Shown here one piece after another: positions 27,783 through 35,854 of a stretch of DNA of 64,000 bases. Source of the DNA: Halorubrum alkaliphilum. GTDB taxonomy: Archaea; Halobacteriota; Halobacteria; Halobacteriales; Haloferacaceae. Position numbers and translations under genes: made by a program. The notes beneath the pieces were generated by a model. The model saw only the letters and a list, made by a program, of their open reading frames with translations, was not told the DNA's origin and ran no database searches. Positions within the stretch are counted from its first letter, which is position 1, and the number at the start of each line of letters is the position of its first letter. The stretch is taken from the NCBI RefSeq assembly GCF_017873815.1, contig NZ_JAGGKQ010000012.1, forward strand, positions 19,854-83,853, read 5' to 3'.

Positions 27783-28853
27783 ATGAGCAATGAAATACTC
27801 GAACACCGACGACTTCTCGTCGCCGGGAGCGGTATCGCCGCGTTGAGCGCGGCGATCTACGCCGCCCGGTCGAACAACGAGCCGCTGTTGATCGAGGGTG
27901 ACGAGCCCGGCGGCCAGCTCACGCTGACGACGGACGTCGAGAACTACCCCGGCTTCCCCGACGGGATCTCCGGCCCGGAGCTCATCAACGAGATGCGCGA
28001 GCAGGCCGAGAAGTTCGGCACCGACCTTCGAAACGGGATCGTCGCCGACGTCGAGAAGACGCCAGCCGGTCACTTCCGTGTCGAGTTGACGAACGGCGAC
28101 GTGTACACCGCTGACGCCGTGATCGCCGCCTCCGGAGCCTCCGCGCGCACCCTCGGCGTGCCCGGCGAGGAGGAGCTGATGGGATACGGGCTCTCGACGT
28201 GTGCGACGTGTGACGGCGCGTTCTTCCGCGACGAGGACATGCTCGTCGTCGGCGGCGGCGACGCCGCGATGGAGGAGGCGAATTTCCTTACCAAGTTCGC
28301 CGACACCGTCTACATCGCCCACCGCCGCGAGGAGTTCCGTGCCGAGGACGTCTGGATCGACCGCGTCATGGACAAGGTCGATGACGGCGCGATTGAGATC
28401 CTGCGGAACACGGAGCTAACCGAGATTCACGGCACGGCCGAGGACGGGATCACGAGCGTCACGCTCGTCGAGCATCCCGACGGCCATCCGAAGGAAAAGC
28501 TCAACGACCCCGCGACCGCGGACGCGGTCGAGGAGTACGAGTTCGACGTGGGCGCGGTGTTTTATGCGATCGGTCACACGCCAAACACCGAGTACTTGGA
28601 GGAAACGGGCGTCGAACTCGACGACGCCGGCTACCTGCTAACGCAGGGCGGCCGCGACGGCGGCCAGACCGCGACCACGGTCGAGGGACTCTTCGGCGCG
28701 GGCGACGTGGTCGACCACCACTACCAGCAGGCGGTTACCGCCGGCGGAATGGGCGTGAAGGCCGCGCTCGACGCCGACGACTACCTCTCCGATCTGGAGC
28801 GGGCCGGCGAGTTGTACGAGCCCGAAGTCGACGCCGCGGCCGCAGACGACTGA
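27783..28853 (+). CDS. trxB: thioredoxin reductase
   Basis: A 356-residue FAD/NADPH flavoprotein that reduces thioredoxin. FAD site GSGIAALSAAIYAAR (15-29), active disulfide CATC (Cys140, Cys143), NADPH loop VGGGDAAMEEA, and the C-terminal FAD motif GLFGAGDVVD. An insert near residues 230-265 (HPDGHPKEKLNDP and an acidic stretch) lengthens it compared with bacterial TrxB of about 320. A thioredoxin gene lies about 5 kb away at 33363. Start supported by a leaderless TATA spacing. Confidence 0.95.
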   Translation: MSNEILEHRRLLVAGSGIAALSAAIYAARSNNEPLLIEGDEPGGQLTLTTDVENYPGFPDGISGPELINEMREQAEKFGTDLRNGIVADVEKTPAGHFRVELTNGDVYTADAVIAASGASARTLGVPGEEELMGYGLSTCATCDGAFFRDEDMLVVGGGDAAMEEANFLTKFADTVYIAHRREEFRAEDVWIDRVMDKVDDGAIEILRNTELTEIHGTAEDGITSVTLVEHPDGHPKEKLNDPATADAVEEYEFDVGAVFYAIGHTPNTEYLEETGVELDDAGYLLTQGGRDGGQTATTVEGLFGAGDVVDHHYQQAVTAGGMGVKAALDADDYLSDLERAGELYEPEVDAAAADD

Positions 28854-28939
28854 GACCACGGCGATACGGACAGTACTGCGACCCGTCGATGACCAGTTCC
28901 GGGCGACCGAATGTTCGAACGGGTGGTCGGTCAGTACGG

Positions 28940-29481
28940 AGTTTTTATAAGTGATGTCGGGAGTAGGTCTCGCAATACGGTTTGGTAGTTGTTTATAAGT
29001 GGATTAGTGGTGTTGCTGGCGGCTGTTTATAAGTAGATGGTGCTGTGGTGAACGGCTCCACTTCTCCAGCTGTTCGTTTATAAACGGTTAGCGACGAATC
29101 GTCGGTGAAGACTTCCAAAGCCCCAGCCTGCTCCGGTCGAGGGGCTCGCTGCGCGCTCACACGGCTCGCTGCGCTCGCCCTTTTTGAGTGCTTGCGTCGT
29201 CATCAGAACGCTTTGCGTTCTGATCGGCTCACGAGAGCGCCGCTCTCGTGAACGCCCATCTTCCCGGAGCAGGCTGCCCCTTTGAGTCCCACCCCGCACA
29301 GCAACCGCACCTCACGCCTCCCCAGCCTCGTCGGCCGGCCTCCGCTTCGCTTCGGCCGACCGACTCCCTCGCGCCGTCGTCGCCGGCGCTACGCGCCGGC
29401 TGCCAGAGGGACCTTCGGTCCCTCGCGGTTCGCGCCCTCTTGAGGGCGCGAACCGGGGCACGCCACCGCATTCCTTATTTA
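28940..29481 (+). repeat. dispersed structured repeat, copy 1
   Basis: This fills most of an 820-base gap between trxB and ilvA and has no gene. It has TTTATAA motifs at 28944, 28992, 29026 and 29077 and again near 29474. Between them are the block CCAAAGCCCCAG, a stem AGCCTGCTCCGG (29125-29136) pairing with CCGGAGCAGGCT (29264-29275), two inner hairpins (ATCAGAACGC/GCGTTCTGAT and ACGAGAGCG/CGCTCTCGT), a conserved C-rich block (about 29275-29330), and three further stems (for example GAGGGACC/GGTCCCTC and GGTTCGCGCCCTC/GAGGGCGCGAACC). The other copies are at 40.0-40.5 kb and 63.6 kb. Whether DNA or RNA structure is selected is unknown. Confidence 0.8.
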
Positions 29482-29672
29482 TAAACCGTCGCCGCAGCCG
29501 CTCACAGTCCTTTTAAATACGATCACGTCGCTGTCGATTTGCGAGACTCACTCCCGTAATCACTCACCACCAAGCCTTGCCCACAGCTATTTCGGGCGAC
29601 GATCTGTCCGGAGAGCAGAGACGCAACCGGAGCCGACTATTTATAAACGAGTCCCACGGTCTCGTCTCCCGC
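29482..29672. other. AT-richer intergenic tail between repeat copy 1 and ilvA
   Basis: No gene seen. It holds further TTTATAAAC-type motifs (29639-29646) and CTTTTAAATAC at 29511-29521. These resemble TATA boxes but no ORF starts at the right distance; the nearest gene reads in from the other side and ends here. Confidence 0.5.
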
Positions 29673-30884
29673 TCACGACACGATATCCACGTCGTACCCC
29701 TCCGCTTCGAGCTCCTCGACGATGCCGGCGGCGTGTTCGGCGTCGTCGGTTTCGAGTTCGAGTTCGAGTTCGGCCGCGTTGACGGCGACATCGCGGGAGG
29801 TCCGGTCGTGGTGAACCGCGTACACGTTCGCGCCGGTCCGGGCGACGATACTGGAGACGCGCTCCAGTTCGCCCGGTCGGTCTTTTAAATCGATCGTGAT
29901 CTTGAGGTATCGACCCATCTGGACGAGCCCGCGGCGGACCACGGTGCCGAGCCGGTTGAGGTCGATGTTGCCGCCACAGAGCGCGGCGACGATCGTCTCG
30001 TCGTCCTCGTAGTCGAACGCCTCCGAGAGGACCGCGGCGAGCGCGACCGCGCCCGCGCCCTCGACGAGCGTTTTCGAGCGCTCCAACAGGAGGGTGAGCG
30101 CGAGTGCGATCTCGCGGTCGTCGACGACGACCGCCTCGTCGACGTACTCGCGCATGATCTCGAACGGCTTCTCGCCGACCGATCGGGTAGCGATCCCGTC
30201 GGCGATCGTATCGACGCTGTCGATCGCGCGCCGCTCGCCCGCCGCTAACGACTGGGGAGCGCTCGCCGCGCCCTCGGCCTGGACGCCCACAACGCGGACG
30301 TCGTCAAGCTGCTCTTTGATCGCGACGGCAACCCCCGAGATCAGCCCGCCGCCGCCGATCGGAACGACGACGGTGTCGAGCTCTGGGCAGTCCTCGGCTA
30401 TCTCCAGTCCGAGCGTTCCCTGCCCGGCCATCACGGCGGGATCGTCGAACGCGTGGACGTACGTGAGCCCGTGTTCGCGTTCGAGTTCGTGCGCGTACGC
30501 CTGCGCCTCCTCGTAATCGACGCCCTCCAGCCGGACGGTCGCGCCGTATCCGCGGGTGGCCTTCACCTTCGACACGGGCGCGAACTTCGGCATGACGACG
30601 GTTGCGTCGACGCCCGCGCGCTCGGCCGCGAGGGCGACCCCCTGCGCGTGGTTGCCCGCGCTGGCGGTGACGACGCCGGCCTCGCGCGCCTCTGCCGGGA
30701 GCGTTCCGATGCGGTTGGCCGCACCACGGATCTTGAACGCGCCGGTGCGCTGGAAGTTCTCGAGTTTGAGGTGGACGTTCGCGCCGGTCATCTCCGAGAA
30801 CGTCCGCGACCGCTCCAAGGGCGTGTGGCGAGCGACCGCGTCGACCCGCTCCCGGGCGTCACGGATCGCAGATAGCGTCAGCAT
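29673..30884 (-). CDS. ilvA: threonine ammonia-lyase with C-terminal ACT domain
   Basis: A 403-residue PLP enzyme that deaminates threonine to 2-oxobutanoate, feeding isoleucine synthesis or threonine breakdown. The PLP lysine is Lys51 in RTGAFKIRGA; the phosphate-binding tetraglycine is PIGGGGLISG. The last 75 residues form one ACT domain (LKITIDLKDRPGELERVSSI), which usually binds isoleucine or valine as an allosteric signal. Length fits the short biosynthetic or catabolic archaeal form with a single ACT domain. Confidence 0.93.
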   Translation of the reverse strand: MLTLSAIRDARERVDAVARHTPLERSRTFSEMTGANVHLKLENFQRTGAFKIRGAANRIGTLPAEAREAGVVTASAGNHAQGVALAAERAGVDATVVMPKFAPVSKVKATRGYGATVRLEGVDYEEAQAYAHELEREHGLTYVHAFDDPAVMAGQGTLGLEIAEDCPELDTVVVPIGGGGLISGVAVAIKEQLDDVRVVGVQAEGAASAPQSLAAGERRAIDSVDTIADGIATRSVGEKPFEIMREYVDEAVVVDDREIALALTLLLERSKTLVEGAGAVALAAVLSEAFDYEDDETIVAALCGGNIDLNRLGTVVRRGLVQMGRYLKITIDLKDRPGELERVSSIVARTGANVYAVHHDRTSRDVAVNAAELELELETDDAEHAAGIVEELEAEGYDVDIVS

Positions 30885-31066
30885 ACGCCGTTCTGGCGGG
30901 GCCGGCGGCTAATCGGTTCCGGTCGCCGTCGGTAAAAGGGAATGGGGGAATGCACGCGTGTGACGTGCGAGTAAACGAAGCGCGGCGTGATACAAAAAGG
31001 TCCGGCAGGCGGAGTGAAAGTAAAACCGGGAGACTGCGGCGGGGCTAGTCCCGCGTCATCGGCCCG

Positions 31067-31474
31067 TCAGACGGATCTCGACCCGTCGAGCCGGACCGCG
31101 ACATCGGCGGTCGACAGGTAGCTCGCGACACGCTCGCCGAACGATCCCTCCCCCGGCCACGTCGCGTCCGCACCGAGCCGGTCTGGGTCGCCCACGTACA
31201 CCGCCGTCTCCGCCGGGTATTCGTCCGGCGCGTCGAGCGGGACGGTCACGCGGACGTACAGGTCGTCGTCGACGCGTTCGTACTCGTCGAGGGAGTCGAC
31301 CTCCTCGGTTCGAAGGAGTCGACCGGCGGTCTCCCCGCCCGGCGCGAGCGTCGGGTACTCGCCCTCGACGAGCCGGAGCCCCGTCAGCGTCGCGGAGCCG
31401 ACGAAAACGAACGAGTCGAGCAGGTCGCCGACCTGCTCCGGTTCGGTGAGCGTTCCGTACACGAAGACGTCCAT
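31067..31474 (-). CDS. gamma-glutamylcyclotransferase-like (AIG2) protein
   Basis: A 135-residue protein. The opening MDVFVYGTLTEPEQ with the YGTL nucleotide-like loop is the hallmark of the GGCT/AIG2 fold; the catalytic Glu is in SLDEYERVDDDLY. The likely reaction is cyclisation of gamma-glutamyl amines to 5-oxoproline; haloarchaea carry gamma-glutamylcysteine, a plausible substrate (inference). The ATG at 31474 gives the exact family N-terminus; the frame further upstream is non-conserved. Divergent from the MATE gene. Confidence 0.83.
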   Translation of the reverse strand: MDVFVYGTLTEPEQVGDLLDSFVFVGSATLTGLRLVEGEYPTLAPGGETAGRLLRTEEVDSLDEYERVDDDLYVRVTVPLDAPDEYPAETAVYVGDPDRLGADATWPGEGSFGERVASYLSTADVAVRLDGSRSV

Positions 31475-31612
31475 AGCCCGGGTGGGTCGCTCTCGCGTTT
31501 CAATCTTCGGGCGGAAGGCGGCAGAGCGACTGGAGCCGCCTATCGTCCGGGCTCCGGCGGGGACGGCCGCGTTCGACATCTAAAAACCGGTTCCGGCCGT
31601 CGGCGATGACGC

Positions 31613-33031
31613 ATGGATTTCCCGCGGCTCCGGCGCGTCTGGAAACGCGTGTTCTCGCTCGCGTGGCCGGTGATGGCCGAGCAGACGTTCCGCACCGCGA
31701 TGCGGACGACGGACATCATCGTCACCGCGCTGTTCTCGCCGGCGGCCGTCGTCGCCATCGGGCTCGCGGACCTGTACGCCCGGTTTCCGCTGCGGATCGG
31801 ATTGGGGCTCGGCGGCGGCGCGATCGCGCTCTCCTCACAGGACACCGGCGCGGGCGCGACAGACACCCGCGACGAGGCCGTCACACAGGCGATCCTGATC
31901 GGCGCGCTCGCAGGTGTTCCGTTCGTCCTCTTCGGCCTCTTTTTAGGTGAGGCCGCGATCGACGTGTTCGGAACGCTCGTCGGGCAGGAGACCCCATCGG
32001 AGGTCGTCGCGCTCGGCTCCGTCTACCTCGCAATCGTCTTCGCGACCGCCCCCGCGAGACACGTCGCGCTCGTCGGCGCGCGAGCGCTCCAAGGAACCGG
32101 CGACACCCGAACGCCGATGTACGTCAACATCGTCGCCAACACGCTCAATATCACCGGATCGGTCGTGTTGGGGTTGGGACTGTTCGGCTTTCCGCGGCTG
32201 GAGATAGTCGGCGTCGGGCTGGCGACCGCCGCCGCCAACGTCCTCACCGCCGGCCTGCTGTGTGCGGCCATCTGGGGGTCGTGGACCGACGCGAACTTCG
32301 CTCGACCGCGGGATCTCACGATCGCCCGCCAGCTCCTTCGGGTGAGCGCCCCGCGAGTGGTCGAGGGATTCGGCTCGGAGGCCGCGGAGTTCCCGTTTAA
32401 CGCCCTGCTGTTAGGATTCGGCGAGGCGGTCAACGCCGGGTTCCAGATCGGGCGGCGCGTCTACCAGCAGGTCACCGGACCGCTCTCGCGCGGATACAAC
32501 GTCGCCGCCTCGGTGCTCGTCGGGCATGCGCTGGGCGCGGGCGATCCGGACGAGGCACGATACAACGGCTGGGCGGTCGCGAGCCTCGGCGTGCTCACGG
32601 TCGGAACGATCGGCCTCGCGCTCGTCGTGCTCGCACCGGAGGTCGTCCGCCTCTTCACGAGCGACCCGGAGACCGCGAGCTACGCGGTCGACTTCGCTCG
32701 AGTATACGGCCTCGCAGGAGCCGCGCTCGTCTGCTTCTCGGCGCTGTCGGGGTCGTTACAGGGCGCAAGCGAGACCCGGATACCACTGGTCGCGCGGGTC
32801 TCGGGGATGTTCGGGCTCTTTTTGGGACTCTCGTGGCTGTTGAGCCGGACGCTGGCGCTCGGCCCCGAAGGGGCGTACATCGGGGTGTTCCTCGCGTACT
32901 GCTGGATGGCGCTCGTCGTCGCTGTCGGCTTTAGGTACACCGGGTGGGCACCGCGCGCGGCGGAGATGATGGCCGAACGCGGGAGCGCCGCGGACGCGGA
33001 TCACGTCGCCTCGGAGACGAGCGAGGACTAA
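31613..33031 (+). CDS. MATE family multidrug/sodium antiporter
   Basis: A 472-residue membrane protein with twelve predicted helices in two similar halves (for example VFSLAWPVMAEQTFRTAM in the first half and the second-half counterpart VSAPRVVEGFGSEAAEFPF). Members export cationic compounds in exchange for sodium or protons. TCTAAAAAC lies 30 bases before the ATG at 31613, so the mRNA is probably leaderless. The last 20 residues are acidic and polar, facing the cytoplasm. Substrate unknown. Confidence 0.9.
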   Translation: MDFPRLRRVWKRVFSLAWPVMAEQTFRTAMRTTDIIVTALFSPAAVVAIGLADLYARFPLRIGLGLGGGAIALSSQDTGAGATDTRDEAVTQAILIGALAGVPFVLFGLFLGEAAIDVFGTLVGQETPSEVVALGSVYLAIVFATAPARHVALVGARALQGTGDTRTPMYVNIVANTLNITGSVVLGLGLFGFPRLEIVGVGLATAAANVLTAGLLCAAIWGSWTDANFARPRDLTIARQLLRVSAPRVVEGFGSEAAEFPFNALLLGFGEAVNAGFQIGRRVYQQVTGPLSRGYNVAASVLVGHALGAGDPDEARYNGWAVASLGVLTVGTIGLALVVLAPEVVRLFTSDPETASYAVDFARVYGLAGAALVCFSALSGSLQGASETRIPLVARVSGMFGLFLGLSWLLSRTLALGPEGAYIGVFLAYCWMALVVAVGFRYTGWAPRAAEMMAERGSAADADHVASETSED

Positions 33032-33125
33032 TCGATTCGGCGTCCGGGAGAAGGCGAGTGACAGTGCCGAAGAAGCCAGGTGCTAGCGGGAACCGGAGCG
33101 GAAATAAATGGGCGATGCGTGCCGT

Positions 33126-33275
33126 TCAGGTCGCGCGGCGTTCCTTCGCCTTCGGTCGGAGCTTCTTGTAGCCGCACTTGCGGCAGCTCTTGGCATCCGG
33201 GGCGTTGCGGGCGTTACAGCGCATACAGATCGCGCGGTCGAGGTTGCGGCGTTCCGCGGCGTCGAAACTGGCCAT
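33126..33275 (-). CDS. rpl40e: 50S ribosomal protein L40e
   Basis: A 49-residue basic zinc-finger ribosomal protein, too short for usual ORF calls. It reads [20 protein letters not shown], then a loop to [20 protein letters not shown]. The four cysteines (CMRC and CRKC) bind zinc, and the rest is strongly basic, in contrast to the acidic proteins around it. Length and motif match archaeal L40e. It lies upstream of thioredoxin on the same strand, with an 87-base gap. Confidence 0.95.
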   Translation of the reverse strand: MASFDAAERRNLDRAICMRCNARNAPDAKSCRKCGYKKLRPKAKERRAT

Positions 33276-33362
33276 ACTACCGGTGAGCGTGCGAGCGCTG
33301 TAAAAGGTTGCGAGACGCGGCGACGGAACACTGCCGGAGCGAGGCGGCGACGGGAGAAACCG

Positions 33363-33632
33363 TTATGCGCCGGCTTCGGAGATGGCCGCCGTGATGTCCT
33401 CCTTCTGGGTGACGCCGACGAACCGGTCGACGACGCCGTCGTCGTTCTCGACGATCAGCGTCGGCAGCGACCGAACTTGGTACTGGTTGGCGACGTCCTG
33501 CTCCTCGTCGACGTCGACCTTCTGTAGCTCGAAGGCGTCGCCGAGTTCCTCCTGAACGTCCTCCAGGATCGGGTCCTGCGTTTTACACGGGCCGCACCAG
33601 TCTGCGTAGAAGTCCAGCAGTCGAACAGTCAT
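33363..33632 (-). CDS. trx: thioredoxin
   Basis: An 89-residue minimal thioredoxin. The active site is ADWCGPCK (Cys13, Cys16), with the cis-proline in SLPTLIV. It is shorter at the N-terminus than bacterial thioredoxin (about 105), as in several archaea. Probable partner of the reductase at 27783. The ATG at 33632 (MTVRLLDFYADW) is the first Met before the motif; the longer upstream frame enters a different region without homology. Confidence 0.93.
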   Translation of the reverse strand: MTVRLLDFYADWCGPCKTQDPILEDVQEELGDAFELQKVDVDEEQDVANQYQVRSLPTLIVENDDGVVDRFVGVTQKEDITAAISEAGA

Positions 33633-33773
33633 GGTTCGCCGATGACTAGCAGGGCCGAGCCGATAAGGGTTTCTCACCCGGCGGTACGATGAGGGACTCC
33701 GCGAGCGATCCCCGCCCGAACGGTCCCGATCCGAGACGAAACGCTTACCACCGGCGATACAGTATCGATGCGT

Positions 33774-33938
33774 ATGAGCAGTGGAAGCAACTCCGGCGGG
33801 CTGATGTCCAGTGCGGGGCTCGTTCGGTACTTCGACGCACAGGACCGGAACGCGATAACGATGGACCCGAAGACGGTCCTCGCGTTCTGCGTCCTCTTCG
33901 GCGTCTTCGTCCAGATCCTCTCGTTGACCGTTGCGTAA
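33774..33938 (+). CDS. secG: preprotein translocase subunit Sec61-beta
   Basis: A 54-residue tail-anchored subunit of the SecYE-beta channel. The N-terminus [20 protein letters not shown] and the following DPKT before a single membrane helix ([17 protein letters not shown]) match haloarchaeal Sec61-beta closely. The TATA-like GCTTACC is 28 bases upstream. The gene stops five bases before the element at 33943. Confidence 0.95.
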   Translation: MSSGSNSGGLMSSAGLVRYFDAQDRNAITMDPKTVLAFCVLFGVFVQILSLTVA

Positions 33939-33942
33939 CCGA

Positions 33943-34293
33943 CCCCACCCTACTTCGCTCACCCTGACGGGTTCGCTCGTGGAGGGTGGGGCTTTGATGT
34001 GGGACTCGCCGTCAGTTGTCGCAGGGGAGGAAGGTCGTTCCTCGCCCGTACTGAGCGACCTTCGGGGTCGGCGTCCCCACCATTTGGGGCCGGGCTACTG
34101 CGGCCCGTGATACCGCCGACGTGCGCGACGGTATCACTACACAATGGTACGTTGTCGCCCGAAAAAAGTGTATCGGGTGGCAAGTCAGACAGTAGCAATC
34201 AAGTTACTTGTTTCCGGCCATGTCGGCTTCCTCCCCGGCCTACTCGCTTCGCGCTTCCGACCGGTCGGAAGCGCTTGCTCGTTGAGGCCGGGG
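33943..34293. mobile_element. non-autonomous IS605-like element (two terminal hairpins, no gene)
   Basis: A segment of about 350 bp without a gene, in the 444-base gap between Sec61-beta and pdxT. It is bounded by two hairpins in the same orientation: CCCCACCC (33943-33950, then TACTTCGC) with GGGTGGGG (33984-33991), and CCCCGGCC (34233-34240, then TACTCGC) with TTGAGGCCGGGG ending at 34293. Both match the form CCCC..CCTACT...GAGG..GGGG at the two ends of the TnpB element at 60.8-62.5 kb. Inside are GTGATACCG/CGGTATCAC (34107-34115, 34129-34137) and a 24-base perfect palindrome (34251-34274). No transposase remnant was recognised. Confidence 0.6.
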
Positions 34294-34382
34294 GCTCCGC
34301 CTCGAAAGATGCTGAGATCGGAGGGGGTCTCCCCGATGTCGCGTAGCGCGCCCTTTTTGCGCGTCGCTCCCGGATAGCGAGT

Positions 34383-34976
34383 ATGTACGCAGGCGTCATC
34401 GCCGTCCAGGGCGACGTGGCCGAACACGCCGCTGCCATCGAGAATGCGGCGGCCGCACACGACGAACCCGCCGAGGTCGTCGAAGTGAGGGAGTCGGGTA
34501 TCGTCCCCGACTGCGACGTGCTTCTCATGCCGGGCGGAGAGTCGACGACCATCTCGCGGCTGATCCATCAAGAGGGAATCGCAGACGAGATCCGCGACCA
34601 CGTCGCGGCCGGGAAGCCGGTTCTCGCCACCTGTGCCGGCCTCATCGTTTGTTCGCGCGACGCCAAGGACGACCGGGTCGACCCCCTCAGCGTCGTCGAC
34701 GTCACCGTCGACCGCAACGCGTTCGGTCGACAGAAGGACTCCTTCGAGGCGAAGGTCCCGGTCGAGGGGCTTGACGAGCCGTTCCACGCCGTCTTCATCC
34801 GCGCGCCCGCCATCGACGATGTCGGTGAGGCAGTCGAGACGCTCGCGACCGTCGACGGGCGGCCGGTCGCAGTGCGTGACGGCCCGGTCGTCGCGACCGC
34901 GTTCCACCCGGAACTCACTGCCGACCCGCGACTCCACGACCTCGCCTTCTTCCCCGACAGCGAGGTGATCGCGTGA
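34383..34976 (+). CDS. pdxT: pyridoxal 5'-phosphate synthase, glutaminase subunit
   Basis: A 197-residue glutaminase that supplies ammonia to PdxS in vitamin B6 synthesis. The triad is complete: Cys84 in LATCAGLIV, and His and Glu in AFHPEL near 174. MPGGESTTISRL is the glutamine-binding loop. The partner pdxS is not in the window. It overlaps hisE by four bases (GTGA), so the two are co-translated, linking PLP supply with histidine synthesis. Confidence 0.96.
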   Translation: MYAGVIAVQGDVAEHAAAIENAAAAHDEPAEVVEVRESGIVPDCDVLLMPGGESTTISRLIHQEGIADEIRDHVAAGKPVLATCAGLIVCSRDAKDDRVDPLSVVDVTVDRNAFGRQKDSFEAKVPVEGLDEPFHAVFIRAPAIDDVGEAVETLATVDGRPVAVRDGPVVATAFHPELTADPRLHDLAFFPDSEVIA

Positions 34977-35314
34977 GCGACCTCGACGATGGCGACGGGA
35001 ACGTGCCCGACAATGCCCGAACCGTCCCGGACGAGGCCGTCCTCGACGAGCTGTTTGCGACCATCGAGTCGCGCAAGCGAGAACTGCCAGAGGGGTCGTA
35101 CACCGCCTCGCTTTTTACCCACGAGAAGGGCGAGAACGCGGTGTTAGAGAAGATCGGCGAAGAGACGACTGAGGCGATCCTCGCGGCGAAAGACGACGAC
35201 CTCGATGAACTGACCTACGAGAGCGCTGACCTCGTCTATCACCTGCTGGTGTTGCTCTCGATGAAAGACCTCGACGTGGACGACCTTCGAGCCGAGTTGC
35301 GCGACCGGTTCTAA
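34973..35314 (+). CDS. hisE: phosphoribosyl-ATP pyrophosphohydrolase
   Basis: A 113-residue enzyme of the second step of histidine synthesis, cleaving PR-ATP to PR-AMP. It belongs to the all-alpha MazG-like fold: EKIGEETTEAILAAKDDD carries the metal-binding Glu cluster and ESADLVYHLLVLLSM the rest. It starts with GTG inside the pdxT stop. The stop overlaps, tail to tail, with the convergent membrane gene by four bases. Confidence 0.95.
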   Translation: MSDLDDGDGNVPDNARTVPDEAVLDELFATIESRKRELPEGSYTASLFTHEKGENAVLEKIGEETTEAILAAKDDDLDELTYESADLVYHLLVLLSMKDLDVDDLRAELRDRF

Positions 35315-35715
35315 CGCTCGCGTTCGAGCTCTTTGTCGATGCCGTCGACGTCCTCGCTTTCCAACTCGCGGGCGATCCGCTGTTCGAACTCCGCCTCGCT
35401 GATCTGTCCCTCGATGTACTGCTGTCGGAGACGGTCCTGCCGGTCCTGCGAGCCGCCCGCCGTCGATGACCCCGACGAGTACGAACTCGGTCCGGTGGAG
35501 ATTCGGTCCGTTTCTGACCCGCTGCTGCCGAATATCCACGATCCTGCTTTATAAGCAGCGTAGACGATTCCAAGGAGGATAGCGAGCGATATCAACCCGG
35601 ATATCACCGCCCACGCGAGACTCAACAGCGTCGAGACGATGGAGACGACGATGCTGACGGCGATCAGGATCCCGATCCCGATCGCGCCGTAGTAGAGGAC
35701 CTTTTTGAGCGCCAT
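35311..35715 (-). CDS. SHOCT-domain membrane protein
   Basis: A 134-residue protein with two N-terminal membrane segments (VLYYGAIGIGILIAVSIVVS, and AVISGLISLAILLGIVYAA), a Ser/Gly-rich linker and a C-terminal SHOCT motif (RLRQQYIEGQISEAEFEQRI) that is a short oligomerisation or binding helix. Function unknown. The ATG at 35715 (MALKKVLYYGAIG) begins directly before the first helix; the open frame upstream would add an unlikely basic leader. Confidence 0.8.
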   Translation of the reverse strand: MALKKVLYYGAIGIGILIAVSIVVSIVSTLLSLAWAVISGLISLAILLGIVYAAYKAGSWIFGSSGSETDRISTGPSSYSSGSSTAGGSQDRQDRLRQQYIEGQISEAEFEQRIARELESEDVDGIDKELERER

Positions 35716-35854
35716 ACTCCGAACTGGCGGCTCCGACCGCAAATACCTTCTCCCGTACCGGCCCTCCCGAGAAACGACCACATCCGGGCGTGTCACGGTC
35801 CATCACAGGATGGAAAGGTATAGAACGCCGACCGAACCACGAGTATATAAGCAG

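Noticed and set aside
29229..29484. ORFs of 78-80 codons inside repeat copy 1
   Set aside because: Composition follows the hairpins, frames are not kept between the three repeat copies, and starts are arbitrary.
28854..29672. tRNA or CRISPR in the large gap
   Set aside because: No cloverleaf or regularly spaced identical repeat with spacers; the hairpins are long stems of another type.
34144..34377. 77-codon plus ORF in the gene-less 34 kb segment
   Set aside because: It runs through the terminal hairpin and the pdxT promoter; no similarity to TnpA or TnpB recognised, though a faint relic cannot be excluded.
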